A stretch of 64,000 nt of DNA, taken from positions 1 to 64,000 of the forward strand of contig JALWRC010000064.1 of assembly GCA_027080725.1 (NCBI GenBank), given 5' to 3'. A program made the translations under genes and the position numbers. Each line of letters begins with the position of its first letter. The first letter of the stretch is position 1. The notes beneath the pieces are model-generated. The model was not told the DNA's origin. It saw only the letters and a program-made list of their open reading frames with translations, and made no database searches. Below are positions 1 through 6,433 of the stretch, piece after piece. The stretch comes from Saprospiraceae bacterium (GTDB lineage Bacteria > Bacteroidota > Bacteroidia > Chitinophagales > Saprospiraceae).

Positions 1-127
1 GGACATTCCGCTTTTTTGCCAAAGCGCTACGTGCTTCTTACTAATTTGATTTCTTGCCATAACTTTTTTGGCGCAAAGGTCCGGCAAGTATTCTTTCTGT
101 ACAATATGGGGTTGGGTGACGGGATAC

Positions 128-226
128 AAATGTATGACTATGATGGGATAGGGTAGAGGTTTTTGAGTGTGGATCCGTTAGCACAGCAGTACGCCTACTA
201 CACTCCTTATCAGTTTGCGGGGAATA
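128..226 (+). repeat. Rhs core-end direct repeat, copy 1
   Basis: This stretch of about 99 bp recurs almost unchanged at 2113-2211. It encodes the end of the Rhs core (the SVDPL..YTPYQFAGN block), where variable toxin tips are normally attached. Both copies carry the same in-frame TAG just before the RF(L/M)SVDPL block, so neither copy is joined to an upstream Rhs core in this window. Repeats like this allow tip exchange by homologous recombination. Confidence 0.85.
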
Positions 227-1038
227 AGCCCATTAAGTATATTGATATAGATGGTAAAGAACTATATGATCCTGATGCGAAGAGGCCAACCGGGATTACC
301 CATTTGGATAATGCTATATTACCATACGCTACTGTTGATAGGAAAAGAGGGATTAAAGCAGGTAACTTTACTCTTTATGGTGCACATAGTGAAGCGGGAG
401 AATGGTGGGTCGCAACTAAGAAAACGAATAGGGGGTACGAAGATTTATTCATTGTCGGCACTGAAAGCTTCGGAAAGTTTTTTAATAATGCCAATGAGTT
501 TGAAACTTTGGCTAATAGGAGGGCATGGGGTTTTGCTTTAGGAGGAAATGGTAATGGTGGATTTTCCGGCATTTGGCAAGGTTATAAGGATGTAGTTACT
601 AATCCTATTAATTGGATTGCAGGAGCAACAATTTGGGCATCAGCTTTACCAAGAGGTATTCCTACACCTTATGGCGTTGCAATGCAATCCGAAACAAGAG
701 CAGCTATATCAGCTATTGAGAAAGTTAAAAACGGTGCTCCCTTGTATAGAGTCGGGACACTGGGAAGATCGCAGGCGGCTGAAGCTCAATTTTGGTCTTT
801 AGAAAACCCAGCTAATTATCTTAATAATCTTGATGATTTTGCGCAAAAATTTGGAATACCAACTGAGAACTTAAAATCTGGAAGTATATTTATAGAAGAA
901 GGAACATTGAACGCTAATTCTAAGTTTATTACACGAGAGGCTCCTGGAATAGGATCAAATTCAGGTGGCTCTATAGAAGTAGTTACACCTCCTAATAGTG
1001 TAAAGCTTAAATCATTTAATACAGTAAAGCCAGAATAG
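163..1038 (+). CDS. Orphan Rhs C-terminal toxin tip (tip 1)
   Basis: This 291-residue frame starts with the last part of an Rhs core (SVDPLAQQ...YTPYQFAGN at residues 2-21) and continues into a variable C-terminal domain. The only available start is a TTG at 163, because an in-frame TAG lies at 154-156. The final 100 residues contain LYRVGTLGRS, FWSLENP and a Gly/Ser-rich end (residues about 195-280). That pattern is reminiscent of polymorphic-toxin tips and perhaps of ADP-ribosyltransferase-like ones, but I cannot assign a catalytic family. A small gene starts 4 bases downstream, as expected for a toxin/immunity pair. The N-terminal delivery part is missing, so this is most likely a displaced tip kept as a recombination donor. 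Confidence 0.7.
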   Translation: MSVDPLAQQYAYYTPYQFAGNKPIKYIDIDGKELYDPDAKRPTGITHLDNAILPYATVDRKRGIKAGNFTLYGAHSEAGEWWVATKKTNRGYEDLFIVGTESFGKFFNNANEFETLANRRAWGFALGGNGNGGFSGIWQGYKDVVTNPINWIAGATIWASALPRGIPTPYGVAMQSETRAAISAIEKVKNGAPLYRVGTLGRSQAAEAQFWSLENPANYLNNLDDFAQKFGIPTENLKSGSIFIEEGTLNANSKFITREAPGIGSNSGGSIEVVTPPNSVKLKSFNTVKPE

Positions 1039-1042
1039 ATTA

Positions 1043-1279
1043 ATGGACGTATATAAGAAATTTGAAGATATTAAGAGTAAACTTCGTAAAAATGGAAATT
1101 GCGAATTAGCTAATCAGATTAATGAATTGCAGATTTCAGGTGGGACGATTGGGGAAGTTTTTATTTCAGTTCTTAGATTTATAGAAGAGCATTTTGAATC
1201 TTCACAAGAAAATATTGATGTTATAAAGGATGAATATGTTCAGTTGAAAAACTATGCTAAAGAACTGAATTACATATAG
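1043..1279 (+). CDS. Candidate immunity protein for Rhs tip 1
   Basis: A small 78-residue protein, predicted mainly helical, starts 4 bases after the stop of the tip 1 toxin. It has no signal peptide, which suits a cytoplasmic immunity protein. I do not recognise a named family. The role is inferred only from position (tip, then immunity gene) and size. Confidence 0.55.
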   Translation: MDVYKKFEDIKSKLRKNGNCELANQINELQISGGTIGEVFISVLRFIEEHFESSQENIDVIKDEYVQLKNYAKELNYI

Positions 1280-1300
1280 ATTAGGTATTGCCCAATTCCG

Positions 1301-1597
1301 TTGTTATTTACCAACATAATATATTTAAGAATAGAAATAACTCGGTATGAATCAATACCTGATGGAGCTACAGGCTCGATTAATCCAAATAAAGGCTCTG
1401 GAATGATGTATCAAGGTGGTTCAGGAGGGAAAGGTATGGATAAAAGAACTACAGGAGTTAGAATTATGGATGCTTATAGCAATCAAGGCAGGCGGGTAAA
1501 TTATATGAATAAAAATGGTCAAACTCTTGACCCTGCAACGGGAAGAACCATATCTAACAAAGATCCAAGAGGTCATTTGCCCTTGAAAGATTATTGA
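1301..1597 (+). pseudogene. Orphan polymorphic-toxin tip fragment (tip 2)
   Basis: This 98-residue frame has no credible start: the only candidate is a TTG and the first internal Met codons lie deep inside. From about residue 48 it reads as a toxin C-terminus (TTGVRIMDAYSNQG, NKNGQTLDPATGRT, ending DPRGHLPL). Tips ending in a Gly-Gln / Thr-Gly-Arg segment and a final HxP are common at the ends of Rhs and related polymorphic toxins. There is no Rhs core block in front of it. It is followed 1 base later by a probable immunity gene. It is best read as a decayed or displaced tip that cannot be secreted alone. Confidence 0.6.
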
Positions 1598-1598
1598 T

Positions 1599-1958
1599 AT
1601 GGAAGATATATTGAAAAGAAAGTTAAATGGTGAACAGTTGAGTTCTGTTGAGTTTGTACAAGACTATGTTCAGCTTCATTTTGACGGAAGAACTATCACG
1701 GCATATGTTTGGCCAGAGGTGACTTTCGGCGAAGAAGAATTTAACTTTGGGCAAGAAGGTTACAGGAACAAATTATGTGATCTCATAGGGTTAGAGGTAA
1801 AGGATTTATACTATCAGGAAAAAGACTTTTTAGTTATGATTTTCAAAAATACTGAAGGTGCTATTAGGCTAAACCTGGATCCTAAAAATCCTGACGTAGT
1901 TTCTGAGGTTGCAATATTTAATGATGATTTAGATAATACTTGGTTAGTTTTTGACTGA
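1599..1958 (+). CDS. Candidate immunity protein for Rhs tip 2
   Basis: This acidic 119-residue protein begins with MEDILKRKL and ends WLVFD. Its SVEFVQDYVQLHFDG segment and general make-up match small immunity-type proteins that follow polymorphic toxin tips in Bacteroidota. It starts immediately after the tip 2 fragment. A hairpin-plus-T terminator follows at 1989-2011. The functional call rests on location and general resemblance, and no Imm family was confirmed. Confidence 0.6.
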   Translation: MEDILKRKLNGEQLSSVEFVQDYVQLHFDGRTITAYVWPEVTFGEEEFNFGQEGYRNKLCDLIGLEVKDLYYQEKDFLVMIFKNTEGAIRLNLDPKNPDVVSEVAIFNDDLDNTWLVFD

Positions 1959-1988
1959 GAGCACTTTGAAAGAAATAATTCAGGGAAG

Positions 1989-2011
1989 CCTCGCAGAAAT
2001 GTGAGGTTTTT
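1989..2011 (+). terminator. Intrinsic terminator after Rhs immunity gene 2
   Basis: A CCTCGCA/TGTGAGG stem with a 4-base loop is followed directly by five T residues. It lies about 30 bases after the stop of the 1599-1958 gene and would end the tip/immunity transcript. Confidence 0.7.
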
Positions 2012-2112
2012 CTCATTTAGGGGCAGTAAGATTATTTTGAATACTGCATTTTAGTAAAAAGGCATCGAGCATGGCGAAGATTTTATCGTTATCTTTGCTT
2101 TTGCATAGTGAT

Positions 2113-2211
2113 AAATGTATGACTATAATGGGATAGGGTAGAGGTTTATGAGTGTCGACCCGTTAGCACAGCAGTACGCTTACTACACTCCTTATCAGTT
2201 TGCGGGGAATA
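2113..2211 (+). repeat. Rhs core-end direct repeat, copy 2
   Basis: This is the second copy of the 99-bp block at 128-226, with only a few base differences. It has the same in-frame TAG (at 2139-2141, before the RFMSVDPL segment). The shared stop suggests the two copies come from one another by duplication, or from one displaced ancestor. Confidence 0.85.
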
Positions 2212-2492
2212 TGCCTATCATGTCTGATGACATAGATGGCGCAGAATCTCGAATAAGAATCATCAATAGGGATATGGAGGGTCGTGTTATAGTTACAATT
2301 ATAGATGGGAATACTTTGACAAAATCTAGGACTGTAGGGAATGGAGATACGTATAATAGTGACATTTCTAAACAAGAATGGTACGATCTTAAACAAGCAA
2401 TTTGGGCAGGTTACTCCGGTATTAATAATAAAGACCGGTTTGTTAGAGGATATACTGACTATGTCTCAAATAAGGGTGGTATAGATTATTGA
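2148..2492 (+). CDS. Orphan Rhs C-terminal toxin tip (tip 3)
   Basis: This 114-residue frame starts with the same core end as tip 1 (MSVDPLAQQ...FAGN) and then diverges into a different short tip. The tip part (about residues 30-114, with RIRIINRD and GNTLTKSRTVGNGDTY) is not a family I recognise. It lacks the export and core parts, and no clear immunity frame follows between 2493 and 2658. It is a third, probably silent, tip cassette. Confidence 0.6.
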   Translation: MSVDPLAQQYAYYTPYQFAGNMPIMSDDIDGAESRIRIINRDMEGRVIVTIIDGNTLTKSRTVGNGDTYNSDISKQEWYDLKQAIWAGYSGINNKDRFVRGYTDYVSNKGGIDY

Positions 2493-2658
2493 TTTCAACC
2501 CATGAATGACAAAGGAACGTTGACCCTTGTTACAGGAGAAGAAATTATATTATGGTGGTTCTTATTCGTTTTTAGTGACACAAAACGAACCGTAATGTCC
2601 AACTGTTAACGGATATGTAAAATGGTGCCCGGATGCATTTATAGCATGTAAATATCAT

Positions 2659-2991
2659 TTACTCCTCGCTCAGAAGTGCGATAAGCAATTTAAGTTCCTT
2701 ATCAGTGATGGTGTTTTGATCAGACTTGTCGTAAATATCAAGGAGAAAAACGTTCTCTTTGAGAATACGAACATAAGTGATCATTCTTGCCCCACCTGAT
2801 TTGCCTTTCCCTTTAGAAGAAATAGCCACTCGGATTTTATAACACGCATTACCAAGTAGAGTCCCAATTGTTGGATTTTCAGCAAGCTTTTCGATTATTG
2901 GAGCCAAATCAGACTTTAATGATCGATATTTTTTTGAAAGTTTTTTAAGTTTTCGCACATATGGATCTGTAGCAATAACATTAAAGCTCAT
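2659..2991 (-). CDS. RelE/ParE-type toxin
   Basis: This is a 110-residue protein of the RelE/ParE RNase or gyrase-inhibitor fold. It has the usual layout: an N-terminal basic helix pair (DPYVRKLKKLSKKYRSLKSDL), a mid segment with a Gly and basic residues (YKIRVAISSKGKGKSGGARMITYV) and a C-terminal beta strand (VFLLDIYDKSDQ). The start at MSFNV (2991) is preferred because it overlaps the antitoxin stop by 11 bases, the normal TA arrangement. The longer frame to 3051 would run through the antitoxin. Both active-site basic residues and the final Ile-Tyr-Asp strand look intact, so it may be functional. Confidence 0.8.
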   Translation of the reverse strand: MSFNVIATDPYVRKLKKLSKKYRSLKSDLAPIIEKLAENPTIGTLLGNACYKIRVAISSKGKGKSGGARMITYVRILKENVFLLDIYDKSDQNTITDKELKLLIALLSEE

Positions 2992-3193
2992 TGAGTAGAT
3001 CTTTTGCAGATTTGAGCTTCTTATTGCCTTTTTCGTAAAGTTTGACATCATTAAAAGCTTCGGCCAAGTCCTGAATAACCTGGCTTTTTTCCTTGTCCCT
3101 GATCTCTTTTAATATATGGATATAGTCCAAGCTTTTGAGCAGTTCCATGAAGAACGGTACCCGGTTCTCTTGTATGTCTAAAATCACTTTCAT
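2981..3193 (-). CDS. Antitoxin of the RelE/ParE pair
   Basis: This 70-residue antitoxin starts MKVILDIQENRVPFFMELLKSL and ends SAKDLLNEL. The MK(V/I)ILDI...FMELLKSL opening and the LLNEL end define a short antitoxin type common in Bacteroidota, and the same pattern appears in the broken copy at 4395-4606. It lies upstream of and overlaps its toxin, so both are made from one transcript, which TA antitoxins usually repress. Confidence 0.75.
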   Translation of the reverse strand: MKVILDIQENRVPFFMELLKSLDYIHILKEIRDKEKSQVIQDLAEAFNDVKLYEKGNKKLKSAKDLLNEL

Positions 3194-3580
3194 TATAAAG
3201 CACTTTTGAAGAGATGTTATTTATACACTATACAAAACAAAGATAGTCAATTTTAGTTTCGAATGACGCGCAGAGGGACTAAAATGAGTTTATCCGATCG
3301 TCGAGCTTTGCCCTGCCGATCGACAAGATTTATAAGATTGTCTAATATGACAATGGTTCGTTGTACTTTAATTTATAATCTCAAAAACCAATAAAGGGTG
3401 GGGAATCGGTACAATGGGTTCAGGGAGCAAATTTTTTGTTAAAGGGGGAGAGATTTTGAGTTGTGGTGGTTCCAGCCAAAAGCGCAATGTGGCGATTAGA
3501 TTCTTAATATTATAATACTAAGTGGAACTAATTACAGCTTCGGAGTGATATACTAATATGGTACACAAAATAACATGCGC
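3194..3580. other. Intergenic region between two TA modules
   Basis: About 390 bases lie between the divergent TA modules. No open frame with a recognisable product and no strong hairpin was seen. It should hold both TA promoters, but I could not place a convincing TAnnTTTG box. Confidence 0.4.
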
Positions 3581-3832
3581 ATGTTAGTAATAAACAGTAG
3601 AGAATTTAGGCAAAATCAGAGGCTTTACTTCGATAAAGTGGATAATGGAGAACAGGTAATCGTCCAAAGAGGGAAGGATAAGGCCTATTCTTTAACTCCC
3701 GTTGATAAGGATGACCTGTACTTCAATGCGGCAATGGTGAAACAAATCAGAGAGAGTATCAAACAAGCGGAGAATGGACAAGTAATCAGGGTTACAAGTT
3801 CTGATGAAATAAGGGAATTGTTAGGCTTGTGA
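3581..3832 (+). CDS. YefM/Phd-family antitoxin
   Basis: This 83-residue antitoxin opens MLVINSREFRQNQRLYFDKV and carries EQVIVQRGKDKAYSLTPV, the typical YefM/Phd N-terminal DNA-binding part. Its C-terminal arm (SSDEIRELLGL) would wrap the toxin. An ATG two codons upstream (3575) is also possible, but family members begin at ML(V)xxSREFR. The stop overlaps the GTG start of the YoeB-like gene, so the two are translationally coupled. Confidence 0.85.
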   Translation: MLVINSREFRQNQRLYFDKVDNGEQVIVQRGKDKAYSLTPVDKDDLYFNAAMVKQIRESIKQAENGQVIRVTSSDEIRELLGL

Positions 3833-4134
3833 GTTACGTAATTGATTTTACGGATTTGGCATTATCGGGCATAGAGAAGCACAAAAAGTCAGGAGACAAG
3901 GCTGTATTGCGTAAGCTGGAACAACTCTTAAATGAGTTAATAGAGCATCCTAAAACAGGAACGGGGCATCCAGAAATGCTAAAACATGAATTACAAGGCC
4001 TTTTTTCAAGAAAGATTACAAAGAAACATAGACTCATTTATATGATCAAGGAGGAGGTCTTAACTGTACTTGTTATAAGTAAGTCAAAATCGTTTTTGGC
4101 TTGTGGCGAAAAGGTTACTTGCATAGGTCGTTGA
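3829..4134 (+). CDS. YoeB/Txe-family toxin with altered C-terminus
   Basis: This 101-residue YoeB-like mRNA interferase starts at a GTG overlapping the antitoxin stop. The body is typical: IEKHKKSGDKAV, LLNELIEHPKTGTGHPEMLKHEL, then GLFSRKITKKHRLIYMI. The end is odd. Family members finish with a short strand and a catalytic His-Tyr pair (as in ..ISAKGHY). Here the strand reads VLVISKSKSFLACGEK and then a run unlike the family, ending CIGR. The His and Tyr are absent, so the toxin may be inactive. The last 20 bases overlap the 3' end of the convergent antitoxin at 4115-4330, which suggests a recombination junction rewrote the tail. Confidence 0.8.
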   Translation: MSYVIDFTDLALSGIEKHKKSGDKAVLRKLEQLLNELIEHPKTGTGHPEMLKHELQGLFSRKITKKHRLIYMIKEEVLTVLVISKSKSFLACGEKVTCIGR

Positions 4135-4330
4135 GTTCTTCCATAGATAGGGTTATACCTTTCCCGTGTTCAATTTCTTTTTTTCCTTGTAAAACCTTTT
4201 TTACAAACTTGGGGTCATAGGGACTTTCATTAGAAACCTCAAACTTGATTTTAAGGGCTTTAAAAAAAGCCTTGATCACATTCATCTCCTGTTCGTTAGC
4301 CGGATGGACTATGAGGTTCTGATTTTTCAA
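4115..4330 (-). CDS. Orphan antitoxin-like protein
   Basis: This 71-residue protein starts MKNQNLIVHPANEQEMNVIKAFFKAL. The IVHP...AFFKALKI(K)FE opening is the usual one for small Bacteroidota antitoxins of the DUF2683 type. The expected toxin would follow its stop, but the next gene there is the convergent YoeB-like toxin, which overlaps it by 20 bases. It therefore looks orphaned, perhaps kept as an anti-addiction antitoxin. Confidence 0.6.
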   Translation of the reverse strand: MKNQNLIVHPANEQEMNVIKAFFKALKIKFEVSNESPYDPKFVKKVLQGKKEIEHGKGITLSMEELNDLCK

Positions 4331-4345
4331 AAGGTAGCCATATTT

Positions 4346-4405
4346 TTAGATATGTTTTTTGGCTTGTCGCTCAAAAACCTCAATGGATTTAACACTATAA
4401 CTCAT
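4346..4405 (-). pseudogene. Truncated RelE/ParE-type toxin remnant
   Basis: An ATG at 4405 overlaps the end of the broken antitoxin and opens MSYSVKSIEVFERQAKKHI, followed at once by TAA and then KYGYLLKN in the same frame. This is the usual start of a RelE/ParE toxin. It is cut off after about 25 codons by the orphan antitoxin at 4115-4330. It is too short to be active. Confidence 0.65.
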
Positions 4406-4606
4406 TTAAGAAATCTTCTGCATTGCGAGCTTCTTTTTTGCCTGACCTTATGAGCTTCATTTCTTCAACAGCTTCCCGAATATCACTCATAAGCTGTGCC
4501 TTAGCAGCTGTTAGTTGTTTTGCCTTTACATATGGCAAGCTTTTAAGCACAGCACCTCCATAAAGTGGAAGGCTTTGCTATCCGGTAAGTCTAAGAGTAT
4601 TTTCAT
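4395..4606 (-). pseudogene. Frameshifted antitoxin
   Basis: From the ATG at 4606 the strand reads MKILLDLPDSKAFHFMEV and then loses frame. A shift restores LKSLPYVKAKQL, followed by AQLMSDIREAVEEMKLI and the end EDFLNEL. The 212-base length, which is not a multiple of three, fits one frameshift near 4550. It is clearly related to the intact antitoxin at 2981-3193 (same MK(I/V)(L/I)LDx start and LNEL end). Together with the truncated toxin at 4346-4405 it is a dead TA module. Confidence 0.75.
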
Positions 4607-4684
4607 GAAGTCACAATATTTTACGGCTGATAATATACAAAGATAGTAAATCTATAAATAAACAAGTTTTCAAATGTATTTGTT

Positions 4685-4916
4685 GTGTATTGCAAAGTGC
4701 ACTTTTTTGATTTGAGAAACTGAAACAATCCCGTAGGGATGTCCTCTTTGTAGCCCCGTACGAGCAACAGCGAAGTGCGGGGTTTATAAGAGCACCAAAG
4801 CCATTTTGGTGGTATTTTTGCCTGACGCAATAGGTTATGTGCTTGAAAAGTGTCGTCTGCAAAATTAGTGACAAAACAATGTATAGGCTCATTTTTGTGC
4901 AGTTTGTTATACACAC
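4685..4916 (-). repeat. Terminally inverted repeat element, copy A
   Basis: This 232-bp element has ends that are imperfect inverted copies of each other (GTGTATTGCAAAGTGCAC at 4685 and GTGCAGTTTGTTATACACAC ending at 4916). Its reverse complement matches 18157-18391 along its length at roughly 85 percent by eye, including an internal ATCCCTACGGGATTG block and a stretch that can fold (CCCCGTACGAGC...GCGGGG). It has no conserved open frame. The size and termini resemble a MITE or other non-autonomous element. Confidence 0.75.
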
Positions 4917-5491
4917 TACTTCCAAGTCCTTTTCATTATCGGTTTTCCAACGTAGAAGTTCAATCTCAGTTATAGCAGAGAATGAGTGTGTCTATGCTTG
5001 TTTTCTTGCAGGCACAATTATAAGGTTGTCCTAATCGGATTTGTCATAGGCGGAGAGAAAAAAACTGCTTTGTCGGCAAGCACACAATTGGTAATTATTT
5101 TCTCTCCAGATGGGAAGAGCAAGCACGTATACTTTACGATTTCATACCTCATCCTAATAGCCCCCTATACGACACAAGTATATGTAAAGATTGCTTTAGT
5201 TAATGGTCTCCATAATAGAGAGGATTAGGTGCAATAGTGCTTCAAAAGAAACACATTCAATATCAATAGATTAGGGTGTGTTGGGTAGAAAATGGGCCAT
5301 AGGTAAAATGAAAAAAAGGGCTTCTTGCTATAATTTCTCGATGGTTTGTAGTAACTTTGAGTATCTTTACGCTTTCCCATGAACCATTTAACGACAAAAT
5401 AGAATACTATTCAGGTATTGGGACATTAATAATAAAAGGGACTTTCCATAGATGGATACCTGAATGGCTGCAAAAATAGAACTGTGCTGTA
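4917..5491. other. Long intergenic region before accD
   Basis: This 575-base stretch lies between repeat copy A and accD. Its open frames look random. Near its end (about 5371-5480, plus strand) one frame reads EPFNDKIEYYSGIGTLI and ends RWIPEWLQK with a stop, which may be the 3' tail of a lost gene. A TAACTTTG box at 5352-5359 is a plausible accD promoter. Nothing else was recognised. Confidence 0.4.
5352..5359 (+). promoter_or_regulatory. Possible -7 box for accD
   Basis: TAACTTTG matches the Bacteroidota TAnnTTTG -7 consensus. It lies 132 bases before the accD ATG, so the leader would be long. No clear -33 TTTG was found at the right spacing. Confidence 0.35.
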
Positions 5492-6433
5492 ATGAGTTGG
5501 TTTAAGAGATTTAAAGAAGGGATACAAACCGCGACAAAGTTAAAACGCTCGATTCCGGATGGAATATGGATTAAGTGTAAGGGATGTGGTCACACCTTGA
5601 CTCGTAAGAAGTTAGTGGCCAATCTGTATAAATGCTCCAAGTGCAATTACCATATGCGTATCGGGCCAGTGGAATATTTTGAGATTCTGTTTGATGGGGC
5701 TTATCAGACACATTTTGAAAATACGCGTTCGGTCGATATGCTAAAATTTAAAGATTTGAAATCCTATCCGGAACGTCTGGAAGCTGCAAAAGGGCGGACG
5801 GATTCTTCTGAAGCGATCATTGTGGCTTCGGGCAAACTCAATAAGATTCCCACTGTAATCGCTGCGATGGATTTTAACTTTATCGGGGGGTCTATGGGGT
5901 CGGTTATGGGAGAGCGCATCAGCCGGGCTATTGATTTGTGCGTAGCAGAGCGTATGCCATTAATCATTATTTCGAAGTCAGGCGGCGCACGGATGATGGA
6001 AGCGGCCTTTAGTCTTATGCAAATGGCGAAGACTTCCGCAAAGCTTGCCATGCTTCATGAAGCCGGTATTCCGTATATATCTTATATGACGGACCCGACA
6101 ACCGGAGGGGTGACCGCCTCTTTTGCGATGTTGGGAGATATCAATATTGCCGAACCCGGAGCATTAATCGCTTTTGCCGGTCCCAGGGTAGTCAAGGAGA
6201 CAATCAAAAAAGACTTACCTGAAGGTTTCCAGACGGCAGAGTTTTTGTATGAAAAGGGCTTCTTGGACCTGATTGTAGATCGGGCTGAGGTCAAAGAACG
6301 GCTTGGGCAATTGCTCGCTATCCTTTGTGCACCTATGTCGCAAAACGACAAGACAGCCGGAGCCATAATAGAGTCAAAAGAAGTCCCATCTCCTGCGGAA
6401 ATGGCCCCAGTTAATCAGGAAGAAGCAACGTAA
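5492..6433 (+). CDS. accD: Acetyl-CoA carboxylase carboxyltransferase beta subunit
   Basis: AccD transfers the carboxyl group from carboxybiotin to acetyl-CoA, giving malonyl-CoA for fatty acid synthesis, and works with AccA. The 313-residue protein has the N-terminal zinc ribbon (Cys29, Cys32, Cys48, Cys51) and the carboxyltransferase core with SGGARMMEA and the TTGGVTASFAMLGD segment that binds CoA. Length is normal. The gene stands alone on the plus strand and its last 23 bases overlap the convergent bshC, so the two share an end region without room for a separate terminator. Confidence 0.96.
   Translation: MSWFKRFKEGIQTATKLKRSIPDGIWIKCKGCGHTLTRKKLVANLYKCSKCNYHMRIGPVEYFEILFDGAYQTHFENTRSVDMLKFKDLKSYPERLEAAKGRTDSSEAIIVASGKLNKIPTVIAAMDFNFIGGSMGSVMGERISRAIDLCVAERMPLIIISKSGGARMMEAAFSLMQMAKTSAKLAMLHEAGIPYISYMTDPTTGGVTASFAMLGDINIAEPGALIAFAGPRVVKETIKKDLPEGFQTAEFLYEKGFLDLIVDRAEVKERLGQLLAILCAPMSQNDKTAGAIIESKEVPSPAEMAPVNQEEAT

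Noticed and set aside
4621-4925. Minus-strand frames across repeat element A
   Set aside because: The matching frames in element C are broken at different places, so the element is unlikely to code for protein.
4837-5228. Small plus-strand frames between repeat A and accD
   Set aside because: One overlaps the repeat end, and neither has recognisable content or a credible start.
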